The notes under the pieces: generated by a model
Database searches by the model: none
What the model was told of the DNA's origin: nothing
The model's input: the letters and a program-made list of their open reading frames with translations, nothing else
Made by a program: the position numbers and the translations under genes
Part shown: piece after piece, positions 26,839-36,471 of the stretch
Position numbering within the stretch: the stretch's first letter is position 1
Layout of the letters: each line of letters starts with the position of its first letter
Assembly: GCA_964393185.1 (NCBI GenBank)
Contig: CAYMSO010000004.1
Coordinates: forward strand, 1-64,000
Length of the DNA stretch: 64,000 bases
Direction: 5' to 3'
From: CAYMSO01 sp964393185
Lineage (GTDB): Bacteria > Patescibacteriota > Dojkabacteria > J137

Positions 26839-27522
26839 TTATTTCTGGCCACTTTGCTGCGCCTTCCACTTATCAATCTCTGCATGATTTCCCGAAAGCA
26901 ATATTTTGGGAACATTCCACTCTTCACCTTCATCTGTTTTAAATATTTCTGGTCTTGTGTATTGAGGGTGTTCTGTGTGCTTAGTTCCATCTGGCTTGAA
27001 CTGAGTTTCAAATTCAGCCGATTCTTCATTTCCAAGAGCACCAGGAAGCAATCTTATTATCGAGTCTACAATAACCATCGATGCTAGTTCTCCTCCAGAA
27101 AGTATATAATTACCAATAGAAACCTCTTCGTCTATTAGGTGCTCTACAACTCGATTGTCTACGCCTTCGTAATGTCCACAAATTATAACCAGATTATCTA
27201 CCTTCTGTGCAAAATGCTTAGCCCTACCTTGTTCCCAATCAGCTCCTCTAGCACTTGTAAGAAGTATTTTTGAATTCTGAGGTCTGGTTGGATAAAAATT
27301 TATTGATTTTAGTGCTCTATAAATAGGTCCTACTTCTAAAAGCATGCCAGCTCCGCCTCCAAAAGGTCTATCGTCTATTTTGTTCCATCGGCCTTCACCA
27401 AATTTCTTTAGATCTACTATATCTAACTCAACCAATTTTTTTTCTTGGGCACGTTTAACAATGCTCTCTTTTAGCGGAGTAAACGAATTGGGAAAAGCCG
27501 TAATTATATATAATTTTTTCAT
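26839..27522 (-). CDS. trmD: tRNA (guanine-37-N1)-methyltransferase
   Basis: Methylates G37 next to the anticodon, which prevents frameshifting. The 227-residue protein has the SPOUT knot signature: FGGGAGML (near 55-62), the VIICGHYEGVDNRV motif (near 113) and the SIGNYILSGGELA loop that binds S-adenosylmethionine. Its start overlaps the stop of the upstream GNAT gene by 4 nt, so the two are co-translated. It is usually with ribosomal genes, but here it pairs with a GNAT. Confidence 0.96.
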   Translation of the reverse strand: MKKLYIITAFPNSFTPLKESIVKRAQEKKLVELDIVDLKKFGEGRWNKIDDRPFGGGAGMLLEVGPIYRALKSINFYPTRPQNSKILLTSARGADWEQGRAKHFAQKVDNLVIICGHYEGVDNRVVEHLIDEEVSIGNYILSGGELASMVIVDSIIRLLPGALGNEESAEFETQFKPDGTKHTEHPQYTRPEIFKTDEGEEWNVPKILLSGNHAEIDKWKAQQSGQK

Positions 27523-28019
27523 TCAAAAGATTTTAGCATGTTGCTGTTGTCTGTTTCAGTTAAATCCTTTTCTAATACTATCTCGTGTTTTTTGAACTTT
27601 ACTTTCTGATAAAATTTTATTGCCCATTCATTTTGTAATATTGCACTTACCTTCAATCTTTGTACTCCCAATTTTTTTGCTTCCATCTCGAATAATGTAA
27701 TTAATCGTGAACCTACTCCTCTACCCCTGTAGGTTTCTTCTACAAACATATTTTCTATTTCTGCAATATTTTGAGGATTACGAGCTTTGTGAACATATTT
27801 GTACCCACAAATATATCCCACTATTCTATCTTTAAAGTTATCGTAAGCTACAAAAACAAGATCTTGTCGGATTCGAGTTTTAAAGTATGATTTGCCTGTG
27901 TCGGAAAAGGTCCACTCCAGGGAATAACTGTCTCCATATTGCTTTTCAAACTTAAACAACTCCAAATTAAGCTCCAAAATTCTAGGCAAATTAGATAAAG
28001 TGGCTTTTTTAATAGTCAT
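27519..28019 (-). CDS. GNAT-family N-acetyltransferase
   Basis: A 166-residue acetyltransferase of unknown substrate. The acetyl-CoA loop is visible as VEETYRGRGVGSRLITLFE (motif A, R-G-R-G-V-G near residue 98), preceded by the strand IAEIENMFV and followed by the VSAILQNEWAIKFYQKVKFK motif B. The 4-nt overlap with trmD suggests joint expression; a role in tRNA or protein modification would be a guess. Confidence 0.88.
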   Translation of the reverse strand: MTIKKATLSNLPRILELNLELFKFEKQYGDSYSLEWTFSDTGKSYFKTRIRQDLVFVAYDNFKDRIVGYICGYKYVHKARNPQNIAEIENMFVEETYRGRGVGSRLITLFEMEAKKLGVQRLKVSAILQNEWAIKFYQKVKFKKHEIVLEKDLTETDNSNMLKSFE

Positions 28020-28098
28020 TTACAAAAATAATTTTAAATTATCCGCTTGATCGTAAAACTTCATATTTTCTAGCTTATCTACTCTTCCAAACTGTTTG

Positions 28099-30255
28099 CT
28101 ATAGTTTTTCTAACTTAGCATATTCTAACATTAGTTCTTTGACTCCATATACTGATCCAAAATCTACTTCTATAATATCTGTATCTGCATAAATTATCTT
28201 GCCAATTCCGAAATAGTCATGTTTAACTTTATCTCCAACTTTTAAGTCTAGCTGGTTTCTGAACTCATACTCCTGAACTTTATAATCTGAATCAAAACAA
28301 TTGTTATAACCGCCAATCATCCTATCTATTAGGCTTTGGTCTATATCTGTTATAAACCTAGAAATCATATTGCGTTGACTAGACCCAAAGTACAATCTAC
28401 TTTGCGCATGAGTTAGGTACAATTGTTTCTTAGCTCTAGTGATTGCTACATATGCCAAGCGCCGCTCTTCTTCTAACTCTTTTTCGTCAAATATGGAATT
28501 TGAATGTGGAAATAAGTTTTCTTCCATTCCTACAACAAAAACGTAATCAAATTCTAAGCCTTTGGCCGAGTGTATTGTCATCAAAGTAACTTTTTCATTA
28601 ATTTCTTCAACTTTATCTGCTTCACCTTCAAGCAAAGATACTTCGTTTAAAAATGCTTCAAGGGACTCTTCTGGCTGCATTCCTTCGAATCTTGATGCAA
28701 CCGAAACTAATTCTTTAATGTTTTCTATTCTTGCCTCATTCTCGGAAGTTCCATCTTCCAGCATTTTTATATACCCAGTTCTATCTAGAATGTAATTGAG
28801 TAGATCTACAACGTTGTGTTCACTTGCATATTTTTTTATCAAAATTAATAGTTCCGAAAACTTTTTTAGAGGTGGTGAAAGTTTTTCTGCAGAACTTAAC
28901 AAAGTATCTATAGGTGAAAGGGCTTTTTCTTTTGCCAACTGCTTGAGCTCTGTATGAGCTTTTGTGCCAATTCCTCTTCTTGGAACATTGATAATTCGTT
29001 CCAAGCTTTTGGAATCTTTTGTGTTATAAACAATTCTTAGATATGCAATTAAATCCTTGATTTCTTTTCTTTCGTAAAATCTAACTCCACCAATTATTTG
29101 ATAGGGTAATCCTGAACGAATAAAACTTTCTTCCAGGTTTCTGGACTGCGCGTTTGTCCTATACAGTATTGCAATATCTTTAAGAGAGGAATCCTTCGCA
29201 ATTTGTTCAATCAAATTAACTATCCAGTTGGATTCATCAATTTCATTTCGAGCTTCGTATACAACTATATTATTGCCATCCGAATTATCCGTCCAAAGCT
29301 TTTTATCTTTTCTTCCTTTATTTTTAGAAATAACATAATAAGCTGCCTCTAATATCTTTTTTGTTGATCTATAATTTTGTTCAAGCTTCACAACTGTTGC
29401 TTCTGGATAATCTTTTTCGAAGTTCAAAATATTTTTGATAGTTGCTCCCCTGAATGCATAAATACTCTGATCATCATCCCCCACACAGCATATATTTCTA
29501 TGTTTAGCAGCAAGCATCTTGATTAACTTGTATTGAGCATGGTTAGTGTCCTGATATTCATCTACCAATATGTATCTAAAATCTTCCTGAAATTTTAGAA
29601 GGGTTTGTGGGTTTTGATCGAAAAGTTTAATTGTAAGCATTATCAAATCGTCAAAATCTACTGCATTATTGTCTCTTAAAATGTTTTGATATTCTGGATA
29701 AACACTTGCTACTACTTCTTGAAAATAACCTTGAGCATACGTTTGATATGTCTCCTCGTCTATAAGTTCGTTTTTTGCAGAAGAAATATAATTGTGTATT
29801 GCCTTAGGATTGAATTCTTTTATTGAAATATTTAGATTTTCTATTGCTTCTTTGACAGTTGCATGCTGATCGGCTGAATCATAAATTGTGAATGAAGGCG
29901 ATAAGCCAACTAAATGTCCATAGATTTTGAGTATTTTTACACAGATTGAGTGAAAAGTTCCCATCCACTGTAAATTTTCAGTGATAGGTTTTGAGCTACT
30001 CTTACTTTCCATAAGCTGTGAACTGTCAGCTGCTAACTGTCTTATTCTCTCTTTCATTTCGCCTGCAGCCTTGTTTGTAAATGTCATAGCTAAGATGTTG
30101 TATGGTCCTGCGAGCCCTGCGTCCAAAATATATGCAATACGATATGTAAGCACACGTGTTTTTCCGGATCCGGCACCTGCAAGTACCAGAACAGGGCCTT
30201 CTGTTGTTTCTACGGCAAGTTTTTGTTCTTTGTTTAGAATTGATAAATCAAGCAT
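28099..30255 (-). CDS. pcrA: UvrD/PcrA-type DNA helicase
   Basis: Superfamily 1A 3'-5' DNA helicase for repair and replication-fork rescue. The 718-residue protein has all motifs: the Q motif at the N-terminus (LNKEQKLAVE), Walker A AGAGSGKTR near residue 30, TFTNKAAGEMKER, motif II DEYQDTNHAQ, motif III DDDQSIYAFRGA, motif IV QNYRST, motif V TIHSAKGLEFDYVF and motif VI AYVAITRAK. The C-terminus has the Tudor-like GDKVKHDYFGIGKI segment that binds RNA polymerase in PcrA. The TATAAT box lies 22 nt before the start. Confidence 0.95.
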   Translation of the reverse strand: MLDLSILNKEQKLAVETTEGPVLVLAGAGSGKTRVLTYRIAYILDAGLAGPYNILAMTFTNKAAGEMKERIRQLAADSSQLMESKSSSKPITENLQWMGTFHSICVKILKIYGHLVGLSPSFTIYDSADQHATVKEAIENLNISIKEFNPKAIHNYISSAKNELIDEETYQTYAQGYFQEVVASVYPEYQNILRDNNAVDFDDLIMLTIKLFDQNPQTLLKFQEDFRYILVDEYQDTNHAQYKLIKMLAAKHRNICCVGDDDQSIYAFRGATIKNILNFEKDYPEATVVKLEQNYRSTKKILEAAYYVISKNKGRKDKKLWTDNSDGNNIVVYEARNEIDESNWIVNLIEQIAKDSSLKDIAILYRTNAQSRNLEESFIRSGLPYQIIGGVRFYERKEIKDLIAYLRIVYNTKDSKSLERIINVPRRGIGTKAHTELKQLAKEKALSPIDTLLSSAEKLSPPLKKFSELLILIKKYASEHNVVDLLNYILDRTGYIKMLEDGTSENEARIENIKELVSVASRFEGMQPEESLEAFLNEVSLLEGEADKVEEINEKVTLMTIHSAKGLEFDYVFVVGMEENLFPHSNSIFDEKELEEERRLAYVAITRAKKQLYLTHAQSRLYFGSSQRNMISRFITDIDQSLIDRMIGGYNNCFDSDYKVQEYEFRNQLDLKVGDKVKHDYFGIGKIIYADTDIIEVDFGSVYGVKELMLEYAKLEKL

Positions 30256-30260
30256 GAGTA

Positions 30261-30389
30261 ATGTTTAATCTTGATTATTATACAGTAGAAATCTTTCAAA
30301 ATTCTGAAGAATCTAAATATTTGCAACTAGTCGAGGTACAAGATGAAGACGGGAAGTACAGATTTGATGTTGTAACCTCACATATATAG
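30261..30389 (+). CDS. Possible 42-residue ORF divergent from pcrA
   Basis: An ATG frame encodes MFNLDYYTVEIFQNSEE followed by a sequence ending DGKYRFDVVTSHI. Its composition looks protein-like and it fills the gap between pcrA and the AAA ATPase gene. No family is recognised. It may be a small gene or the end of a decayed one. Confidence 0.35.
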   Translation: MFNLDYYTVEIFQNSEESKYLQLVEVQDEDGKYRFDVVTSHI

Positions 30390-30424
30390 TGCTAAAATGA
30401 GGTTATATCATCAAAAAGTTAAAA

Positions 30425-31633
30425 ATGAACTCACTTAGAGAAACTCAGGAGAGACTACTTAACAATTTAGGAAATGTTTATAAACGCGAATCCATACATA
30501 TTTCGCAAGGTAAAGTAATCACTGGCATAGTTGGTTCAAGAGGTGTGGGTAAAACTACCTTCCTATTAAGTTATATCCGTGATCATTACGGACCTGGAAA
30601 TAATAAAGCTTTATATGTTTCTGCTGATAACATCTATTTCAGTGAAAATTCTTTAGTAGATCTTGCCGGTCGGTTCGTAAATACTGATGGTGGGGAATTG
30701 CTTTGCATTGACGAAATTCACAGATACAAAAATTGGGCACAAGAATTAAAGAACATTTTTGATTCTTATCCAGATTTACGAATCGTGTTTTCTGGTAGTT
30801 CGAGTATAAATATAATCGAACAAAAATATGATTTATCAAGAAGAGTAATACTTAAATACTTTCCAGGTTTATCATTTAGGGAATGGTTAGAGCTTATACA
30901 AGGAATCAAGTTGCCCAAACTTACACTGAAAGATATTATTATAGCTGGTGCTTTGCCTACTGATATTACAGAATTAAAAGGTCTAATTGGATTGTTTCAA
31001 CAGTATCTAAAATCAGGATATTACCCACTAAGGGTATCCATGGCAACAGACGATGAGTTTTATAGTGCACTTATGTCAGCAGTAGAGAAAGTAATTTTTA
31101 ATGATATTGCTACATACTATTCGCTTAAAACAAATACATTAGATATATTTAAAAAGATTCTATACTTTGTAACAACTACTCCTCCTGGGAAAATAAACCC
31201 TCATGCATTAGCAAGTAGTTTAGGCAAGCATCATCAAGATGTTGCAAATTACGTAGATATGTTAAGAAATACTTCACTTTTGCGGTATTTGCTAATCGAT
31301 AAACACGGACATGCTTTAGTTCGAAATGCTGAAAAGATATTTTTAGATAACACAAATTTGTATTATGCAATTTCAGGAACAACAGGCAAGGAAGTCAATA
31401 TTGGAACTCTACGCGAGGCCTTTGTAATAAATCAATTACAAAGTGCAGGATACAAGACTTTCTACTCTAAACAGGGTGACGTAAATGTTGACAATTATAA
31501 ATTTGAGATAGGTGGAAAGAGCAAAGATGCCGGTCAGCTAAAAGGAGCAACTCATTCTTATATATTAAAGGATGACATTATTTATAAACAAGGTAGATTC
31601 ATCCCTTTATATGCAGTAGGATTCTTATATTAG
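30425..31633 (+). CDS. AAA_14-type ATPase
   Basis: A 402-residue ATPase of the same broad group as the 22844 gene but with low similarity. Walker A is GIVGSRGVGKTTFLL (near residue 34), Walker B is LLCIDEIHRYKNW (near 95), and a sensor strand reads RIVFSGSSSINI. The middle has helical segments, and the C-terminal region resembles DUF4143 with a lost or weak nuclease core (FEIGGKSKDAGQLKG). Function is unknown. A TAAAAT box near 30394 could start a short leader. Confidence 0.8.
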   Translation: MNSLRETQERLLNNLGNVYKRESIHISQGKVITGIVGSRGVGKTTFLLSYIRDHYGPGNNKALYVSADNIYFSENSLVDLAGRFVNTDGGELLCIDEIHRYKNWAQELKNIFDSYPDLRIVFSGSSSINIIEQKYDLSRRVILKYFPGLSFREWLELIQGIKLPKLTLKDIIIAGALPTDITELKGLIGLFQQYLKSGYYPLRVSMATDDEFYSALMSAVEKVIFNDIATYYSLKTNTLDIFKKILYFVTTTPPGKINPHALASSLGKHHQDVANYVDMLRNTSLLRYLLIDKHGHALVRNAEKIFLDNTNLYYAISGTTGKEVNIGTLREAFVINQLQSAGYKTFYSKQGDVNVDNYKFEIGGKSKDAGQLKGATHSYILKDDIIYKQGRFIPLYAVGFLY

Positions 31634-31719
31634 TTAGCATAATTTGTACAGTGTTCAATAATCAGTTATCGGTTAACGGTTATGAGTTTTCAATATGCTG
31701 AAATAAGGTTCGGACATTA

Positions 31720-31782
31720 CAAGTTTAAAACTCGCGATTTAACTTTCCTGATTTTCTTCGGCGATTTTAAGTTTTATACTTG
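31720..31782. other. Imperfect long inverted repeat
   Basis: CAAGTTTAAAACT (31720-31732) and AGTTTTATACTTG (31770-31782) pair with one mismatch, and GCGATTT is directly repeated inside. It lies between convergent genes and may act as a transcript end. Confidence 0.35.
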
Positions 31783-31786
31783 AAGC

Positions 31787-32503
31787 TTAGTATCTTGGGT
31801 GCTCGGCTTCTTTTCTTATGTCTGCTACGTACTTCTCTGGATCAAATTCTACTTCAAAAACCTTTTTTAAAATTATTTTGGCTATATATGCATTTCCCAA
31901 AATCCCCTGATGAATAAGATCATAGTCTGAATTAAATTTTTCTTTTGATTTGTCGTCATAACTTAGGGTAAAAAAATTTGATAAATCATAAGTTTTAAAC
32001 GCTTCAAAGAAATCTATTTTTAGCTCGTTGGCAAAGGGCATTAATTTATTGAAATTGGCAAGAAAATCCTGATATTCTTTATCTCTTGCTTTATCTAGAG
32101 ATGGTGTATCTGTAGTTAGCACAATTTTTATGCCTGCATTACCAAATTTGGATCTAATGTAGTTTATATTATTCAATTTTTCGTGATCACTGATATTTTG
32201 ACCTTTATCGTTATCCCCAGTTTGAAAAATAACTAGGTCGGGTTTGTATTCCACAACTTCATTTGAATAATCCAGGAAATCCCTTGTTGTAGCTCCGTTT
32301 AGCCCCATATTAATAAATCGAATTTTCCAATATGCATTTTTCCAGTTTTCGGGATCCATCAGCTCCAGTTCAGATTTTAAAACGTATTCTATTATCTCCC
32401 GCCAGTTTGGATGTACCCATTCAGCTGAAGTGATAGAATCCCCCAAAAAAACTATTCTAAAAATTCCACCCTTGTTAATTTTATATTTAATTTTATTAAT
32501 CAT
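31787..32503 (-). CDS. SGNH/GDSL-family hydrolase
   Basis: A 238-residue esterase/lipase-fold protein. Block I is FLGDSITSAE with the nucleophilic Ser, block III is QTGDNDKG (Asn of the oxyanion hole), and block V is DLIHQGILGNAYIA with the Asp-His pair. No signal peptide, so it acts in the cytoplasm. It overlaps the upstream hydrolase-Nudix fusion by 8 nt, so the two are translationally coupled and may act on the same substrate. Confidence 0.85.
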   Translation of the reverse strand: MINKIKYKINKGGIFRIVFLGDSITSAEWVHPNWREIIEYVLKSELELMDPENWKNAYWKIRFINMGLNGATTRDFLDYSNEVVEYKPDLVIFQTGDNDKGQNISDHEKLNNINYIRSKFGNAGIKIVLTTDTPSLDKARDKEYQDFLANFNKLMPFANELKIDFFEAFKTYDLSNFFTLSYDDKSKEKFNSDYDLIHQGILGNAYIAKIILKKVFEVEFDPEKYVADIRKEAEHPRY

Positions 32504-33758
32504 TATTTTTAAAAATTAAAGAATGTATCCTTTCTGTGTATTCCTTAACTATGCTACCTACATCATATTTCTCTGTTTCATTTTTCTCTGATAGTTCCTT
32601 AAGATTTACCCACTTAACTTCACTAACTTCCTCTTCATCTAATTCAAAATTATCTCCGTCATAAATTGCGTAGTAAATCCAATAAAACTTAGATTCACTG
32701 TTTGTTTGATCTTTATAGAATGATTTTTGATAGAACTGTAAATCTACATTTATACCTATTTCTTCTTTTATTTCTCTTTGCATAGCGGTGTTTATATCCT
32801 CGTCCGCAGCAACGTGACCAGCCACAATTCTCCATGCACCTGGATCCACTAGCTTCTTAAGGCTTCTTTTTTGGATTAGAGTCTGTCCTTTAATGTTAAA
32901 AATTAATACTGCAACTTCTCGGTGTATTAAGTCTTCATTTGCATGTGCCACGCTTTTCCATACTTTTCCAATCACACTATCTTCTTCATTCACAAGATCT
33001 AATAGTTCATCTTGATTTAGTTTCTTAGAATTTAAGATTCCTGTAATTAAATTTTTTAGATAGGTTCTGGTTTGTGTAAATGCGTGATCTCCATCCAGCC
33101 GGGAATGCTTAATAGTATGTATTCGTTCAAAGCTATCATAACTATCGGTAATTACATCATCTTGATTAGCAATAATGGAATAAACATTATTATTTTTCGA
33201 AAGCATACTATATGCTGCCTCAGGTTCTATGCTTTTCAATTCTTTCCAGAAGTCTTTTTCTATATATGTAAAACTGCCATTAGCCCTAGGAAGTTTACTA
33301 ATACCATGAAAATCTATTATTGCACCCGGTCTTGAACCGAAGTGATCTAAAAGTCCTCGATACAATCCATTGGGTGGAGGTGTAAGCATTATAATTTTAT
33401 CTATATTGGTGTTTTGAGTAGAAGCCAAAGCTTGAACCAGACTTCCAAAAGAATGAGTTATGACCGACACAGACTCATGCATCTGATTAGCGTATGTAAG
33501 AACTGCTTCGAGTTTTGCTGTCTGTTCGGAAATAGATGGCACAGTTACTGTATTTGTTAAATCGATTTTATTGTAGTCAAAGTAGTATAAAGAATAATCT
33601 TTCTGCAAAAAGTCTCCTATGTCTGTTAATAAGCCTCGATCATCCCATCTTGTGCCTATACCATGAGAAAACACTATTGCTTTCTTAGAGTCAGTATTGC
33701 CATCGTAAAAGATTTCGAGTGATTTGCCATTCGCAAGTTCTAATCGAGTATTCCTCAT
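32496..33758 (-). CDS. Alpha/beta hydrolase fused to a Nudix hydrolase
   Basis: 420 residues with two enzymes in one chain. Residues 1-230 form an alpha/beta hydrolase: FSHGIGTRWDD oxyanion region, THSFGSL nucleophile elbow (Ser near 103), and a late DGDHAF motif with the likely His. Residues 255-420 form a Nudix domain with a full Nudix box, GHVAADEDINTAMQREIKEE plus IGI, and an LIQKRS strand like that of IPP isomerase-type or general housecleaning Nudix proteins. A TATAAT box 6 nt before the ATG implies a leaderless mRNA. The SGNH gene overlaps its end. The joint substrate is unknown. Confidence 0.88.
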   Translation of the reverse strand: MRNTRLELANGKSLEIFYDGNTDSKKAIVFSHGIGTRWDDRGLLTDIGDFLQKDYSLYYFDYNKIDLTNTVTVPSISEQTAKLEAVLTYANQMHESVSVITHSFGSLVQALASTQNTNIDKIIMLTPPPNGLYRGLLDHFGSRPGAIIDFHGISKLPRANGSFTYIEKDFWKELKSIEPEAAYSMLSKNNNVYSIIANQDDVITDSYDSFERIHTIKHSRLDGDHAFTQTRTYLKNLITGILNSKKLNQDELLDLVNEEDSVIGKVWKSVAHANEDLIHREVAVLIFNIKGQTLIQKRSLKKLVDPGAWRIVAGHVAADEDINTAMQREIKEEIGINVDLQFYQKSFYKDQTNSESKFYWIYYAIYDGDNFELDEEEVSEVKWVNLKELSEKNETEKYDVGSIVKEYTERIHSLIFKNND

Positions 33759-33860
33759 AGATTGATTATAAGATAAAGATATTAAATCGCAAAGAAGATT
33801 TTGAACGTATTTCTACTTCCAACTATCTTAATGTAAAATAACTTTAGTTTTTAATTACAA

Positions 33861-35672
33861 ATGAAAATAAAAGGGGCGCTTATTCCTTTAATTACAATTT
33901 TTTTTGTACTGCTTCTCAGTTTTTTATTAAAAAATAACTCTGCTGCAGCAATACTCGAAAAAGTAAATAACAGAACTTATGTTGTAACAGATGACTATTT
34001 GGATGTTACAGAAACAAAAATCACGAAGGTTTTACAAAATGGTTATCTGGTACCTCTTGGTTCTCAGGAAGCTTTTACTATCTTTTACCCCATAGAGGGT
34101 GATCCTGTAGCGCAAGATAAAATACAAAAGACTTTAGATTCTATTTTGATCACGGACACAGTCGGCAACAAATTAGAATATACTTACGAAGAAACGCCAA
34201 ACAAAAACTTAATCGTTAAAGTTAGCTTTCCTGAGGCAATATCGTCTAGGAACCCTCAAACAATTACATTAAAATACAAAGCTTACGGATTACTAGTAAA
34301 AAGCGGCGCCATTAGAGATATTTATATTCCGGGCTTTCCAGAAAATTATCAATTAGACGACAACAACAGCACAGAACAAATAAACACAAAAGTCGTAATT
34401 CCAAAATCAATTGGTATTGTAAATTTTAGCCTTCCAGAATCTGAAATCATTTCTGAAGGAGAAAATTCTATTCTTAATATTTCTTTTGAAAAGCTAAAAG
34501 GAAAGACAAACTGGATTCAAATAGGAACGAAACAATATTACCGATTTGAATTTAAGCAAAAGATGCCTGCAAGTTCGAAAATTCCTTTTATGCTAAACAC
34601 AGTAAAAATGCCTTTACCTAGAGACATTCAAAGTGGACCTGTAACTCAAACAGTTTATTATAAAAACATCTCCCCTGCTCCATTCTCTATTGAGCTAGAC
34701 AAAGATAAAAATCTCATAGCAGTTTTTAAAATTCCGGCTAATCAGGAATCGGAGATAAAAATTACAGGTTTTGCAACTTTGGAGCAGGATCAAAATTTTG
34801 ATATCAAAAATGCAGGTAAAACAAGTCAAATACCTGCAAACATCTTGCTAAACAATACTACTGAAGCCAAATATTGGGAAACTACAGCCTCAGAAATTCA
34901 AAAAGTGGCCGATGAATTAAAAGGTGATTCCACAGATGTATACGAAATTATTAACAACACCTACAATTATGTAATAAATAAAATTGACTATAGCTTCGTA
35001 AAAAAATATGGAATTAACAATAGACAGGGAGCACTAGCCACTTTACAAGGCGGAGCTGCTGTGTGCATGGAATATTCCGATCTTTTTATTACACTACTTA
35101 GGGCTCAAGAAATTCCAGCTAGAGCCGCATTTGGCTACGGATTCAGCTCACTGGATTATGAATCTCAAGATGAAAACAGAATTAATCATCAATGGGCGGA
35201 AGTATATTTGCCTGCCCAAGATCTATGGATTAATGTAGATACTACATGGGGAGACTTTGGAAACGGATTGCTAGGAGGTGACTTGAATCACTTTTACTCC
35301 CATGTTGCATCAATAGATCCAGAGACGCCAAGTACTACCGAAGTTTCGTTTTTTGGAACAATTGAGCAAATACCTGAACGAGATATGAATATTTATGTTA
35401 CCGAAGCAATTGATTCGGTAGAGTTAAAATCTGCTACACAACAAAAAGAGTTACTAGAGGAATATAAGTCAAAAACAGGAGCTTCTGGTATCTTGCAAAA
35501 TATACAATTTAGCTTCTTGGCTTTTAATGCCAACATTGATAATACTATAGAAAATTTAACGGGATTAAACTCACAATCTGCCTTATTGGCCATCAAGCTA
35601 ATTGTTCCGATCCTATCATTATTGTTAATAGCTTTATTGATTTACCTGTCAAAACGTGTAAAATTTAAATAA
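33861..35672 (+). CDS. Membrane-anchored transglutaminase-like protein
   Basis: 603 residues. An N-terminal signal/anchor (residues 5-24) exports the protein and a C-terminal membrane helix (about 578-597) with a basic tail anchors it. Residues 30-330 are beta-rich outer domains. The transglutaminase/protease core has Cys in GGAAVCMEYSDLF (near 398), His in RINHQWAEVY (near 438) and Asp in WINVDTTWGDF (near 453), a complete triad. It may cross-link or cut surface proteins. It heads an operon with a membrane protein and dgkA. Confidence 0.88.
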   Translation: MKIKGALIPLITIFFVLLLSFLLKNNSAAAILEKVNNRTYVVTDDYLDVTETKITKVLQNGYLVPLGSQEAFTIFYPIEGDPVAQDKIQKTLDSILITDTVGNKLEYTYEETPNKNLIVKVSFPEAISSRNPQTITLKYKAYGLLVKSGAIRDIYIPGFPENYQLDDNNSTEQINTKVVIPKSIGIVNFSLPESEIISEGENSILNISFEKLKGKTNWIQIGTKQYYRFEFKQKMPASSKIPFMLNTVKMPLPRDIQSGPVTQTVYYKNISPAPFSIELDKDKNLIAVFKIPANQESEIKITGFATLEQDQNFDIKNAGKTSQIPANILLNNTTEAKYWETTASEIQKVADELKGDSTDVYEIINNTYNYVINKIDYSFVKKYGINNRQGALATLQGGAAVCMEYSDLFITLLRAQEIPARAAFGYGFSSLDYESQDENRINHQWAEVYLPAQDLWINVDTTWGDFGNGLLGGDLNHFYSHVASIDPETPSTTEVSFFGTIEQIPERDMNIYVTEAIDSVELKSATQQKELLEEYKSKTGASGILQNIQFSFLAFNANIDNTIENLTGLNSQSALLAIKLIVPILSLLLIALLIYLSKRVKFK

Positions 35673-35680
35673 TACAGTCT

Positions 35681-36424
35681 TTGATAATGAATAATACTAA
35701 ACTTTTTACTCAAATTGAAAAAAGCGGCACTGAAGCTACAACCAGTGACCATCTTTTAACCAATCTTTACTCATGGGAATCAAGCGAAAGGTACTGGACA
35801 CCAAGAGATAGAGCTTGGTTTGTAACTTACTCATTCTTTTTCGTAGTTGTGATTGCCCTAGCTGCAATTCTGGGCCAATACATATTAATATTAGCAATAA
35901 TCGCATTTACTTTTTTGTGGTTTGTACAAGCATCCATACCTCCAGAAATAGTTAAACATACAATCAATCCTCTAGGAATCAAAACATACGGCAAACTATA
36001 CAGATGGAAGGATATTTCTCATTACTGGTTTAGTAGTAAGCATGGTATTAAATACTTAAACCTGGATTTATTTGATCAAGAAAATCCCCAATCAGACAGA
36101 AGAAAACGCGTCACGCTATTACTAGAAAACAATGAAGATTTAGAATTATTTTATCTGATGATCTATAGGATAGACTATGGTGATAAATCAGAAATTGGAT
36201 ACAATTTTCTAACCAAATTAATTTATGGTAACTATATCGATATCTTTAATTACTTACCTGTAGAAACTCCGACACAAGAAGAATTTTTGGAACTAGAAAA
36301 AGCGAAGGGAAAAGCAACGGACAAAACTGACTTGAATCAATCCATAGAAAAAACAGTCGAGGAAAAAAACCCCGCCAAACAAAAACCTAAACAGGAAAAG
36401 TCTTCTCACGATAAAAAGAAATAA
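35681..36424 (+). CDS. Two-helix membrane protein with a PH-like cytoplasmic domain
   Basis: 247 residues; no named family recognised. Two membrane helices lie at about 48-68 and 71-88. The part after them (INPLGIKTYGKLYRWKDI through LLLENNEDLELFYLM) has the strand pattern of bacterial PH-like/DUF5673 domains. The C-terminal 45 residues are a Lys/Glu-rich disordered tail. It starts 8 nt after the transglutaminase stop and is probably co-expressed with it. Confidence 0.7.
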   Translation: MIMNNTKLFTQIEKSGTEATTSDHLLTNLYSWESSERYWTPRDRAWFVTYSFFFVVVIALAAILGQYILILAIIAFTFLWFVQASIPPEIVKHTINPLGIKTYGKLYRWKDISHYWFSSKHGIKYLNLDLFDQENPQSDRRKRVTLLLENNEDLELFYLMIYRIDYGDKSEIGYNFLTKLIYGNYIDIFNYLPVETPTQEEFLELEKAKGKATDKTDLNQSIEKTVEEKNPAKQKPKQEKSSHDKKK

Positions 36425-36471
36425 TAATTTACATACAGATTTAGAAATATCTATGTGTTAAACTTCTACTC

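Noticed and set aside
31664..31683. Second copy of the ACCGATA array (TTATCGGTTAACGGTTAT)
   Set aside because: Only one reverse heptamer and a degenerate copy are present; chance is likely.
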